A DNA stretch of 64,000 bases, from positions 58,633 to 122,632 of the forward strand of contig LUCM01003774.1 of assembly GCA_008360955.1 (NCBI GenBank), written 5' to 3'. Both the position numbers and the translations under genes were made by a program. Shown piece after piece: positions 1 to 10,863 of the stretch (positions are counted from its first letter, which is position 1; every line of letters begins with the position of its first letter). The stretch is from Fasciolopsis buskii. Its lineage: Eukaryota > Platyhelminthes > Trematoda > Plagiorchiida > Fasciolidae. Below the pieces are notes generated by a model. That model did not search any database and was not told the DNA's origin. It worked only from the letters and a program-made list of their open reading frames with translations.

Positions 1-102
1 TCAGAAACACTATTCGTCTCAAATAGCCGTATCTCAACCCAGAAACTGAAATCTCCAAGAAGACGCAAGGAACACTTCTACAAATCCCGTAATAACTCAA
101 GC

Positions 103-1614
103 GTGCAGTATATTTCCAACCTAATTAAAGCTGAAACCCAACGCATCGACATGACGTTCGCCAGCCAACTCTTAAGCGGTAACAACAATCGATTCCTTCG
201 GCCAGGCATTCGACTGCTGCGTGGGAAGAAGCACACGAAAACTTCTGCGGATGTCAACAGCATCAATCGTGCTTTCCTCCATCCTTCCACTTTTACCCCG
301 GTCATATTTGGTTGGGGTGGCGATGTGACAGCTACAAGTTCTCCTAGAGAAGAGGTGCTCGACCTTCTCCGCATCACTAAAATTAACACAGCGGTTGGTT
401 CTGACAGTCTGTCTTCAGCTATTTTAAGGTATAGTGATTTGGCTCTGATGGATGCTTTTACTTGTCTGATTACCTTGTCACTAAGCTCGTCTTCTAACCC
501 TGACTGTTGGAGACCCGTCACTATTATTCCCATCCCAAAATCTACCAGTTCTACTGCTTTGGCAAAACGTTTTCGTCCCATAGCTTTTACACCTTCTGGT
601 CTTAAATTGACGGAGCGTGCTATACTTAAGCGCCTGCGTTCTTCTATGTATCCTCCTGACGACCCTTTTCAGTTTGCCTATAAATCGAACAGATCCACTT
701 TAGAAGCTGTCGCCTCCCTCATTCACCACATCTGTAAGCCTTTAAACGCATCAGTGAAATATGTGCTTTGCGCCTTTCTTGACTATTCTTCTGCATTTGA
801 CTCAGTCCCACGGTCTCTTCTACTCCACAAACTGCCAACAATTGGTTGTCCCAGTTCTTTATTAGCATGGCCATCTGATTACTTTACTAACCGAACTCAG
901 TGCACCCGAATGGACGGTAAAGTTTCGAAACCGTGCTGTTCCTGCACCGTTTCTCTTCTCTACTTACATCAGCGACCTATCTACTAGCTCCCCTTGTCAT
1001 CTGTTCAAGTATGCTGATGATGTTGCTCTCTCTCTCAGGCCGTTTCGAACAAAGGTGATTTTCAAAGTTTTCCCAACAACCTATCTTCTATCTACGATTT
1101 CTCTGCATGAGCTGGTTTAAATCTCAACACATCCAAATGTTTTGAATGTCTGCTCTCTCTCTCTTCCTCCCTCGGTCGGCCTACCCATCCAAAACGTCTT
1201 CCATCAACTCAAAAACTTTTACCAGGGTTAATCCTGTAAAATCTCTAGGAGTTACTGTTGATAAAAACCTGAAGTGGACTTCCCACATTTTCACCTCTGT
1301 AAAGAACCTCCGTCGATTGTCATTTCAAATTAGGAAGCTTCGACACTACAAGGTGAAACAAAGTACCATCTCCCGATTTGTACACCAATGTTTTTCCAAT
1401 CCTGCTTTACTGTTCCCCTGTTATTTTTCCAGGTTTACTTAAAAAAGACTTTAAAATTCTTCTCCGGAGGCTATCAATTATTAACCGTGTGTCTTTTATA
1501 CTTTGTTTTTCAATCTATGTGCTCGGCACTTATCAGCATGTGAGGAACTTGTTAACAAAATTCTTTCTGATCCCACGTACACTTTCAAAGTGTTGCTCTC
1601 ATATTTCTACATGA
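103..1614 (+). pseudogene. Broken reverse transcriptase of LINE copy A
   Basis: Remnant RT reading frame. The first open part (103-987) carries the N-terminal RT region and motif A with its aspartate. Near 925-930 one extra base shifts the frame, and near 948 the motif B region (usually QG...SP) appears to be missing, so the first frame ends at a TAG at 985-987. The YADD box at 1010-1021 lies in the shifted frame. Further frames at 1146-1442 and 1378-1614 hold the C-terminal RT part. Copy B has the same lesions at the same places. No enzyme activity is expected. Confidence 0.85.
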
Positions 1615-1885
1615 TCCGCTTTTCGTTTCATATCCTCCAGAATCAACATCTATGGGAAATCCACTAGCCCATTTGTAACACGAATTTTGACAAACCGTGA
1701 CCGGGTTTCAGCTGAATTCCTGATCAAACTGTAATAATGTGCTATGATTATTCTTGGATGAGTTCTTTTATGCTCTTTACGAGGTGATGAGTGTATTTTT
1801 TATTTAATTTATTTCTTTCCTATTTTATTTTTGCCGTCACAAGTTGATCGAAATGTGACATTATTGATTGTATGCAAAAGTCCAT

Positions 1886-1945
1886 ACAATACAATACAAT
1901 ACAATACAATACAATACAATACAATACAATACAATACAATACAAT
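1886..1945 (+). repeat. ACAAT pentanucleotide tail, 12 units
   Basis: Twelve perfect ACAAT units close copy A. Copy B ends in the same unit but with only two copies (57531-57540). Short tandem 3' tails that vary in length are typical of CR1/Jockey-type retrotransposons and mark the true 3' end. Confidence 0.93.
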
Positions 1946-1959
1946 ACAACATATTTTCT

Positions 1960-2480
1960 CAAACTAGCGCTTTGGAGAATCTCGTTAACCCGGTCCGAGA
2001 GTCTAACTGGACTTACACAAACCCGTCTGTCGGTCAAAATTTTCCTACTTTTTCCCACTGCCTTGGAGAACAGCGTACACCGAGACAGTCGTTCTGTGGG
2101 TATGCGCAAAACGCCCCAAAACACCTGTTCCAAAGACGTAGCGCTTACGCCTAAACTGTTTGTTAGTTATAAGATTCTCCCACTGCGTTTTATCAATTCT
2201 TGGAAGACAGCGGTGTGCAAACACCAAATGTCTTCGCATATATCCTGTTATCAACGGCCACGTTCCCGAGCCGTAGATCAACGCCGACCTTTATAATGCG
2301 CATACTCGACCTTTGGTCGGTAACCGGATGTCACGACGACGCCTCAGATGCTTCAAATTAGTGAATGCCAAAGAGGCGTTCTCTATGCTCGAAGACACTT
2401 CATTCGGTGTGCGGCCATCAGGTGAGGCACATTTAACCAAGTAACGTAGTCCGTCCACGTCGCTCAATTGTGAAGAATAG
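1960..2480 (-). mobile_element. RTE-like (SR2-like) retrotransposon fragment, C-terminal region
   Basis: Reading the minus strand downward from about 2480, shifting frames give the C-terminal landmarks of RTE-type polyproteins. These are a NLRHLRRRRDIRLPTKG-like stretch (about 2370-2320), an LIYGSGTWPL stretch (normally LLYGxETWPL), an AHRCL element (normally DHRCL), and a VLRIPTERL stretch (normally VLRMPxHRL) near 2100. Several frameshifts and stops show an old, dead copy. It directly abuts the tail of LINE copy A. Limits are approximate. Confidence 0.68.
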
Positions 2481-4367
2481 TTCCGAAGGTTGCATTAGTT
2501 ATCCGAGAATGCCAAAAATTATGATTTATTGGAAACAGCCTTCTAGTGTATGACATTTTCGGCATACTGAGAAAGTAGTGCCGGTGATCTAGTGGATAAA
2601 TCACCAAGATGTGCAGGGAGAAGAGTTGAAGCAAGAGCAGGGCGTTGAGTATCCTCGAGGATGCTAATCAAGGGACTATATAAATGGCAACCAAATCTAG
2701 TTCATTAAGTTGCCGCTACAGTATGGAAAGTGGACGGTAGAAATATTAAAGTCAGCACAGAAGATGATGGGGAACCTCGCCAAAAGCAGAGGAATAATCT
2801 AGCGAACATGTGTATTCAAAGGAGAATAAGATTACTTTCCGAATCAGTTTCTATGACACGAACTAATAGTGGGTCGTTATTCAGCATTACTTCATTTGAC
2901 TAATTAGATACCTTTTAAAATTCGGGGCAACTGAAAACTAGAATTTCAGTCGATGAAGCATAGTTGGAAAAAAAAACACCTTGGAGCGCTGACAGAGGTC
3001 GTCTCGGTTGCATGTCTGAAGACTCCGAAGTGGAAATATTGTAAGTAGTTATGGGACCAGCGTTCGACACAAGGTTCCACATGTACAAACAACAGTTTCT
3101 ATACTGAACAGAGTAGAAACAAAGTTCAAATACGTCCAAATCCAGGATAGTTTTTGGAACCTTGAACCTATAAATGACCGCGGCTGTGCTAGTCTATCAC
3201 GCAAAAAATCAAAGCGTCTCCAGGCCTATGTGGAACTAAATCCAGTGGTGTTTACTTAAAATAAGCCGCTGTTCCTGGCATCAGCTTCGAGCTCGTTGTT
3301 TTTATCCACTCAGCACGCGTTGTATTATCTTGCCAAATGTGACGAAACGCAAATTAGTACTCTCCTATTCCTCGCTCACACCATGCACACAAACACGCGA
3401 GCAAACACACACACACACACACACACAAAGGTAAAGCGAGAAAGAGTTACAACTGTGTACAGGAACCGCAACGGGGATGCAACAAACAAACAGGAAAAAA
3501 AGTTGGTTAGTACTGTGATTTTCAAGCTGTTTGTGATATGTCAATGAAAAATTAGGAATGAAAAATGTCTTGTGAAAAAAAGAAACTACAAATGGATACT
3601 TATCACTACACCGTTCTGAGGCAATTTTCTGATGAAATTGGTTGAGAAATCTAGCTTACTGAGGTCGTGTTTATTTATTTCCTATCGAATATCTCAACGA
3701 AAATTCATCTGCTCTGTGTCTCGATGGCCTACGTAGTCGGTTTTGTTTGCGTCTATGATATCGCTCTTGTCTATGGGGATCACCATCGTGAATAGATGAA
3801 CGCGCAACGAGTATCTGTGTCTTCCCGTGCATACCACATGACTAATGACTACCATACACAGGGTAACTAACAAGACACCAAACAACCGCAGGTTTTAAAC
3901 TACCCTGGTAATATGCATGGGCAAATTAATCACGTTCAGGTTTGGCATTGGTAGGGTATATCCTCGCTCCGATGCCCTTGTGACGGGCAAGTACCAACTC
4001 GACTAAGCCTTGGGCAGAACCCATTATTATTGAGCCTGATGTATTGACAAGGACCGATCATTCTCTAGCCTTGACCTATGGTCCTTCACCTTCACCGAGC
4101 GAACTTCAGCCCCATCACTCTGTAAACAAGTCTAGTTGAAGTGTATCATAGTATTCGGATGTCGATGAATGACGGCCAGTCTGACAAATATCAGCGTTGC
4201 AAAGCTGGATAAATTTGTGAGGTTTGCTGACAGTACTCTGTCGAGCTGACCATTGCAGCAACCCAAAATTCTGCATCACAAATCGATTGGTGATTTAAAC
4301 GATGCGCTCGTATGGCGGAAATATTTGGCACACTCCGTACAAACTGAGCATTTTCAGTGAACCAGTT
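2481..4367. other. No clear gene; CA microsatellite
   Basis: Apart from a CA-dinucleotide run at about 3405-3427, I see no gene. A frame on the plus strand around 3010-3260 is open for about 80 codons and contains a WNLE...CASLSR stretch that faintly resembles the ETWPL...DHRCL region of RTE elements, which is too weak to call. Confidence 0.4.
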
Positions 4368-4823
4368 TTAATCTACTACAAACATCAAGGAAGTTAAGGT
4401 AGTGAAAAAGCTTGCTTGTTTAAGTTTACTGAAGGCCTGTTCCAACGGGTCAAAATAGATGAATGTCCAATTGTGCACCGAGGGCTCTCCGATAAAATGG
4501 GATACTGTCAGTGATAACCACCACTGGAACACCTGATTCCCCCACACGAATAGTCGTGGAACAGCCAGATAAAAATCCATTAAATAGGCCGGGTATTGTT
4601 TTGGCATCCATGCTTCAAAATGGAGGCGACCAGTGGGCATACTGACAGATTGGGGATTCCGAATAGGGTAGCAATCTAATTTTGAGCACCAATAAATATG
4701 ACAGCACCGCATGTTGTAATTGGCTCCTTTGATCCACAACGCCCTCATTACATCGCCAAGTCGTTGTAACTGGCCGATATGTTTCACCTGTTTGGCTTTC
4801 ACGATATCTGAGTATCGACCCAC
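4368..4823 (-). pseudogene. Probable mariner-like transposase relic
   Basis: A 151-codon minus-strand frame. Its C-terminal half has a QYPAYLMDFYL...VPRLFVWGNQVF segment (about 4600-4510). It lines up by eye with the PPYSPDLAPxDFxLFPxLK...WGxxF block around the third catalytic aspartate of mariner-family (IS630/Tc1/mariner) transposases. An upstream QLQRLGDVMRAL stretch and a downstream IGEPSVHNW stretch fit the flanking family pattern. The usual HxDNARPH block is not recognisable (CHIYWCSK instead), so the copy would be inactive. No terminal inverted repeats were found by eye. An open frame of this length can occur by chance, so this is tentative. Confidence 0.4.
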
Positions 4824-5799
4824 TGGTCATCTTTTTGATAAAATGGCGATGTTCGTCCAGTAATCAATCGATGGATGGCTTTTTAACCGATGTACCAGGG
4901 CAGTCCTTCTCTGCCCTCTCCTCTAACTGTATCCGTTTAATTATTGGGTATCTGTTCAAACACATCACATAGATTTTTGCTAAGCTCATAATTAGAATTT
5001 TTTTCTTTTAAGACTCAGGTTTGAAAGTTGTTTCACGATCAACCACTACAGCAACTCAGGATATTTGAAACTAAATGTCCAGGTATGTAACGAGTTTTTT
5101 TTCAAATCGTCACCCCGCGTGCACATTCAGTCAAACCTCGTGGATCTTGAGAGGGGGGGATACAACAGGGTCTTTCCTTCGAATCTACCTCTGCACTGTC
5201 TATATTATTAGTGGCAAGCTAGGAACGACGGACGTTACCGCAAGCCACCGCAATGATTTTGTAACATCTGACTGCCGACGAAAAATATAGGACGTAGACA
5301 ATGCAAGCGAACAGTATCCAAAGCGCCCTAAATCTGTAAATCAATGACCTTATTGTAAGCGGTATAGTTCCCAATCTTGACGAAAACCGAAATAAAATAA
5401 AAGGTTACCGTACATTGACCCCAGTTGAAGTAGAATCCACTGTAGATACATTGACTATCTGGCGACAACAGACAGACAATGCATTTGCATCCCCAATGTT
5501 GTCACCAGTCTGCTTATAATGCAACTTTAGGAACGAATATGATGCTCATTTAAAGGCTTACAACGGCCATATCTCACTGGTTTGTTCAGCTTTGTAACAC
5601 CAATCATTGCGAATGCAAACTGTTTGTCATTCATCGGCATCTGAATACTACGATGCACTTGGGCCTGACTGGCTTACAGACAGTGGTATGGATGAAGTTT
5701 GCGTATCATGGTTAAAGGAGGATGGGTCAAGACAGAAGAACTGCCGATTAAATGATTGTGGGTTGTGGCTAAAGAATAATCGATTTTGGCTAAGACTTT
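4824..5799. other. No supported feature
   Basis: Only short open frames with ordinary composition are present. I see no RT, transposase or RNA signal here. Confidence 0.4.
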
Positions 5800-5880
5800 G
5801 TGAACAGTAGCGGTCAAGTAGATCAAGTGTCTACTACTCGAATGAGGCTAGAAGTTCGAATCACGGATCCATCGTTCATC
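5800..5880 (+). repeat. tRNA-like sequence, probable SINE head
   Basis: An A-box-like stretch starting at 5808 (TAGCGGTCAAGTAGATCAAG) and a well-formed B box at 5853-5862 (AGTTCGAATC) are spaced as in a tRNA gene (T8 to position 53 is 45 bases). The arms do not pair well enough for a working tRNA, so a tRNA-derived SINE or tRNA pseudogene is more likely. The 3' limit is unknown. Confidence 0.42.
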
Positions 5881-6352
5881 TTGGTCGTAGACGGCCACTG
5901 GTTGTCGCATGACTAATTAGACTTAATGTGACCTCATACGGTTGTACGCCAATCCACGGTTGCCGATACCCCCCCACTCCCGTTTAGTGGGCCCTAAGGG
6001 CTAAGGGGCATGCTCTTTCCACTGCACTCATGCGTGAAGCATGTCCTAAGAAAAGAGTTGGTTGTAGTCATCACCCGATTTTTTAGCCCGCAGTCGTTAA
6101 GGTGCGAATGGTAGACAAAAAGGTCTTCAAGTACAAATCCTTCTGTCCTGGCAAACCCCTGGAAGAATTAGCGACTCAACACAAGCCTACAAGATCCCAA
6201 AACAGTAAAAATTTTTTAAATGAAATATTACATTGGGACAATTCTGACTAAATATCATTAGGAGGCACTGTAGGTATGTATACGCTGCCCAGAATTTTTG
6301 GGCAACTCACTAAGACAAGTTTTCAATCCCCACTGAATAAAGGTCATCTGTA

Positions 6353-6354
<2 letters not shown>

Positions 6355-6387
<33 letters not shown>
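6355..6387. repeat. GT/TG dinucleotide microsatellite
   Basis: About 33 bases of perfect GT repeat, seen directly. Confidence 0.97.
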
Positions 6388-6392
<5 letters not shown>

Positions 6393-6942
6393 CCTGTAGC
6401 ATTTATTTCACACCAGCAGTCCTTTGCTTGACGTTACAAAAATGAACATTTAGACCACAGTATGCACCTTATGAAGAAGTAACAAAGTGGTTCAAGTTAG
6501 ACAATGCAAACTGCGTTCGGTGCCTGGCTTCAAATTCATTTGGAACCTATCGGAAAACGGAAATGTGCATTGTCAGACCTTTAGAGATCTAAGGTGTTCC
6601 ACTAATATTTCCGGAAAAACTAAGAATGATGTGAAATTCGGTTCCCACGACTTCATGACTCAAAAACCTAAAATCCACTATACCCAGTAGTATTTGAGAT
6701 TACCTCGGTGATTGATTGCAGTCCTGGATTTCATGGTGTCCACTTATTTGGCATTAACGGTCTTACTTTGGTATGAATTGAAAAGTTTGCTTTCAGTACT
6801 TCAGAGCTAAACCAATGGAAGACCAGCAACCACGGATGGTTTACAAAATTACAACCCACATAAATAAAGCGGGCTGGAAACTGACAAACGTCCGTCACGC
6901 TCTCATTTGGTAGCTTTTCGATACCATGCTCCACCATAAAAA

Positions 6943-7098
6943 ATGTTAGACTTTTGTGTTAAGGTAAGTAAGAAGTAATGGATGGCCATTGGTGGTACCA
7001 TTTCTGGTGTACAGAGAAAGGGTTTCAATACTTACTTACCGCGAATTGAACTTGCTTCTGACTTGTTCTCGTCTTCCCAAAATCTGGACGATATACAG
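6943..7098 (+). CDS. Possible 5' coding exons of an unknown gene (51-bp intron)
   Basis: An ATG at 6943 opens a seven-codon exon (MLDFCVK) that ends in AAG|GTAAGT at 6963. A 51-base stretch with GT...TGTACAG ends at 7014. A second exon (7015-7098, 84 bases, phase 0 at both ends) encodes RKGFNTYLPRIELASDLF and ten more residues, then meets CAG|GTAGGT. Very short introns near the start of genes are common in flatworms, which fits. The protein is not recognised. The same stretch also has splice-like signals on the minus strand, so orientation is not certain. A stop (TAA) lies in frame just before the ATG. Possible downstream exons are at 7560 and 7809. Confidence 0.33.
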
Positions 7099-7559
7099 GT
7101 AGGTAGGCCACCAGTAGGAAATGGACAGTGGAAAAATGGAAATGTGACTAGTGGTTTTACGGTACAAGGTTGACACAGATGTAGATAGGCGCAAACCAAC
7201 AAACCTCACATGATGGCAGCTACGGCAATTGCCTGGAATACCCGAGCACCAAATTCCACCATTTTCAATCTTTTGGTGCGGATAATACTAACCATTTTCA
7301 GTAGTACTTTAGACAATCATGAAGAAGTGAAACAGTGTATATTGCGATAAAACAGTGCAATGAATCTGCATTAGGAGAATACACGTCAAAACAAGGCCCG
7401 TGGAACGTGTTCACTGAAATAAATGCTTTGTGATAACAGTGAAGAATATGACACTCGTGATGCAAATATTTGTCTGGTAACGCAACAGTGACAACGAAAT
7501 AAGCACCTGACAAGTACCTTCTTGCTGACTGTCTTTTTGTTATCCTTGTGTTACATTAG

Positions 7560-7737
7560 CCGTGTGGCGAATGATCGATGTTCAGCAATACTGAAGCTCG
7601 ATTGGTCTCCAATTGCCTGTCCTCACTGTGTGCTTAGGCATGCATCAGAATTGAACGTGTCAGTACCGTGGCAAATCAGGCCCCAGCTGCTTAATCGTTC
7701 TGATACACCAGCTCTCGGCTTGAAGAAACCCACTTGA
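7560..7737 (+). CDS. Possible exon, CPHC-containing
   Basis: A long pyrimidine-rich tract ending in TTACATTAG (AG at 7558-7559) is a strong acceptor. The frame that follows (phase 2 entry) is open to TGA at 7735-7737 and includes a CPHC pair. A donor-like GTCAGT at 7659 would join in phase to the exon starting at 7809. Function unknown, and it may be an internal or an alternative last exon of the gene starting at 6943. Confidence 0.28.
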
Positions 7738-7808
7738 TAAAGATGCAAGTTTCGGGTTAAAATATTGCTGGTAAGAGAAGAAAGCCCACTTTTGTCCTAT
7801 ATTGGCAG

Positions 7809-8049
7809 GCATACTAGATCTATCAGGACTTCCTACAGATCTCTGCTACTTTTAAATAAAGAAGCTTCGGCTGTCAGTCATCAAAAACGATATGTTAAAC
7901 ACTTCAGAGGAAGGGTGTTTTCAACATATTTACAAATACCTAAGGACATACACAAGCATCGTCATTTTCCACTCGAGATACATGACGCGTGTGTACTCCA
8001 GATTCCACGAAGACAATTTGATCAAAACTCTAATGAATGGAACGCCTAA
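7809..8049 (+). CDS. Possible terminal exon of an unknown gene
   Basis: An acceptor-like CTATATTGGCAG ends at 7808. An open frame follows with balanced composition (SIRTSYRSLLLLNKEASAVS near its start), ends at TAA 8047-8049, and is followed by AATAAA at 8087-8092, a plausible polyadenylation signal. No family recognised. Confidence 0.33.
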
Positions 8050-8092
8050 ATGTTCCGTGATTGAACTTTGATTCTACCTAGATAGAAATAAA

Positions 8093-9892
8093 AACGGCGA
8101 TCACAGTTCACTGACAGATCGGTGCGAAGAATTGTGGAGATCTATTTGCGCATCTACTTTACTTGCTTCATTACGGAACTTTGCAAAGTGATTCATAAGG
8201 TTTGTGGAATAACTCGAGTGTCCGGCCCAGAGGTTATGTGTGATTTTAATCTGATTTTTGCAGCATGTATGTGAATGATGATGTTCATTTGTCCACATGT
8301 GTTTTCGTTCTGCTTATTGCTCCCTAGTATGCATACAAAACGACGCGTACCCACTAACACAAGCAAATTTTGCCATAACTTCAGCTGACTGGAGCTGGTC
8401 ACGACCATGGAGTAACCGGTCAGTGCTAAGTACACTGACTCAAGTTATAACAAGTTCTGACACTTCGGTTACTGCGTTGCTTTTCTCGCGAATTGCGATG
8501 CGGATAAGATAGAATAAGCATGGAATAATCATCTGTTTACCTGCGGATACAACTGCAGTGTCACTCACTGGTGTCTAAATGAAGTTAATTAACTCGCTCC
8601 GTAGTCTTTACTATTCAATTTCTAATTAGCCCAGCCAAACTGGGAAACTCCACTGCAGCGGCGACATTGGTGTATACAATCGTGATTACCAGAAACAGTC
8701 AGTTGCTGGCAGAATAGCATAAAGGCTGAACGCAACATCTGTCTTTCAGTGCGATTCAAAGGGGCTTGGGCTAACTAAGTAAATTAAATATGTAGAGGGG
8801 AATTGTTGTGTTGTATCCATCAACACAGATCACTTACTGGATGTCGAAAATCAGTGCCTTTAGTCAGAAGACACGGGTTAGGTGGCATGCAAAGCACCTT
8901 TCAATTGACCAAGCCGCGTTTCCTCTCGCTCAAAGTCAAATTAGGTAATTTTATTATAATACCAGATACAACTTGCTATCATGCCTCGCACATTCGCGGA
9001 ATTTTACTGCTCACCGGAGTAAACTGTTATTGCTGTTACTAAGCTGTAATTATCCGAAACCAGTCAAATTAGCTCGCCCTGAGAGAAAACAAAACAAACC
9101 AGTCATCAGACGGGCATTCACTACTATTCTCCCTCTTCTAAGATTCTAGTGCCAGTATTCAATCGTTGTTTTTGAAAATATCGGATCTATCAAACATCGG
9201 ATCACCCATCCATATATATATACATATATATATGTATATATATATATATATTGGTGTGAATTATGTTCAGGTGTTTACACTCTCTCCCACAGCTTGGAGG
9301 AGTCGGTTACTTCTGACAGGATAAGAAATCCCGTAGAAAAGACAAGATGAGATAATCAAGCATATCGAGTGATTTTGTTGCAACAAGCCATGAATTATTT
9401 TTATCTATTCCTTCATTACTATCGATTGCCTAAGCTTTCGGTAAACTCTGGATTCGCTGGTCACATAGGTACCAACTAGTAAAGGTACCAAGGTCGATCG
9501 CGAAAAAATGCCCTGAGAAAGATTACTGGAAGTCGCCGAAGCATCGGCGAGTTACCCACTTAATCGAAAATCGTCTGTTCCGATATTGGAACTTCCATAT
9601 TGAACATAACAAATGGTGCATCCAGTTTGGCACACAATCCGAAAACACTTCATTGCGAATAAACTTGCAGATTTCCGCCTCGGGTTCATCACTAGAAGAA
9701 ACCTCTTTTGAGTGTGTAAGCATCATTCCTCGTTTTCTTATTAGACAGCGACCTCCATTTGGTTGTTGGTGATTTTAGTCGTACCACCACCACTTACCCA
9801 ATGACTTATTTGGCTTTGTTTGATTTTCGTCCGTCTTCCACGAATTAATATCCCAATTTAGACGGTGATCAACCACTGCAGTTTTTTATTCC

Positions 9893-9926
<34 letters not shown>

Positions 9927-10095
9927 CTACAGATTCGATTCTGGTGAGAAATATCAATCAGTTCGGAGTGTACAAGTATGTGGATGTTTGGACAAGAGAG
10001 CATCGGGTACGCATACCTGACGAGCGACAATAACCGCGAAACCGGTCGTGTGCTCCCGGGCTAATTTTGTTTACGCATCCAGATACTACTTCCTG

Positions 10096-10135
<40 letters not shown>

Positions 10136-10641
10136 GTAACAGACACAGACACAGACAAACACACACACAAGTAACATGTTTCCACTGGAATTTACTGCTT
10201 TCCTACAGTAATACCAAAATTTACGTGCAATTAACACGGGTAAATTTCCGCTTTGGAAACTTTTTTACCGGCAAACAATTCTCCTCTAATTTATTAACTC
10301 AAACCTATAGCTCATGGCTTTCTTCACTTTATCCGTCAATTTTTTGTTACGTTAGCTTCTTTAGGAACACTCCAGAGATTATTTTTGACTTCTGCTCCTC
10401 GGAGGAGACGATTCTCTGGTCCATCGGCACGTTAAGTTCCCCTGCTTGAGATAAGGGTATACGCGTATCATGATGTTGGTGGCGCAAAGTAGTAACCCAA
10501 TCTGATCAAAGCTAAAGTCAGATGTCTTGATGGTTAGCTGGCTAGGAAAGCCATAGAAAGCGGTTGAGACGAAATTCCATGGTAAGGCCTAAATTTAATT
10601 CGTGGCCAAAAATGAATCGAATATGGGTTTTATTCACTCAC
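8093..10641. other. Mostly non-coding; three TA-rich microsatellites
   Basis: TA-dinucleotide runs lie at about 9212-9251, 9895-9925 and 10097-10133. A plus-strand stretch at about 9750-9835 reads DLHLVVGDFSRTTTT, which recalls the GDFN block of LINE endonucleases but is isolated. No gene supported. Confidence 0.5.
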
Positions 10642-10863
10642 ATACAAGTTTTGCTCCTCGATATTCGTATACATACTCTCCGAATCTGATTCACTGGAAA
10701 CATTATACAATGAAGACATATTTGGGATTTCGTACACGACGAAACCATCTGCAGAAGCCCGGGGCGGTCCTTGCCATGAAATTATAAAGTATGGGGCCGA
10801 CCCCTTACCCGAAGTGATGACGATCATCGAAAATCGGTCTCCGAGTTGTCGCATAGTCCCCGT
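10642..10863 (-). CDS. Possible exon of unknown gene
   Basis: Minus-strand frame of 74 codons between an acceptor-like CCGATAG (intron side, just above 10863) and a consensus donor CTTGTAT|GTGAGT at 10642, phase 0 at both ends. The encoded stretch is protein-like, with a hydrophobic YFIISW segment followed by an acidic Ser-rich tail (SSESDSESMYTNIEEQNLY). It lies downstream of the USP exons on the same strand, but I cannot match it to a USP region and the phase does not fit the candidate exon at 12466. It may belong to another gene. Confidence 0.3.

Larger units (their letters stand above)
1..1945 (+). mobile_element. CR1/Jockey-like non-LTR retrotransposon, copy A (5' part outside window)
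   Basis: This is the 3' two thirds of a LINE that enters from the left window edge. It matches positions 55641-57540 of copy B almost base for base; I count about a dozen substitutions and a few small indels. Reverse-transcriptase (RT) signatures are visible in order. Motif A is FLDYSSAFDSV near 778-812, the catalytic box YADD is at 1010-1021, and a later thumb-like stretch reads VKSLGVTVDKNLKWTSH near 1230-1285. The element ends in an ACAAT repeat, the usual microsatellite-type tail of this class. The coding frame is broken, so the copy is dead. Clade assignment (CR1/Jockey-like rather than RTE) rests on motif style read by eye. Confidence 0.88.

Noticed and set aside
78..581. Minus-strand frame of 167 codons inside LINE copy A (and its twin at 55718-56221)
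   Set aside because: It is the antisense shadow of the reverse-transcriptase frame and is conserved only because the two copies are near identical.
1886..1945. ACAAT array as a CRISPR or satellite
   Set aside because: The units are five bases with no spacers and sit exactly at a LINE 3' end.
9750..9840. LINE endonuclease GDFN fragment
   Set aside because: Only one short block is similar and nothing else of an endonuclease surrounds it. The opposite strand also carries splice-like signals.
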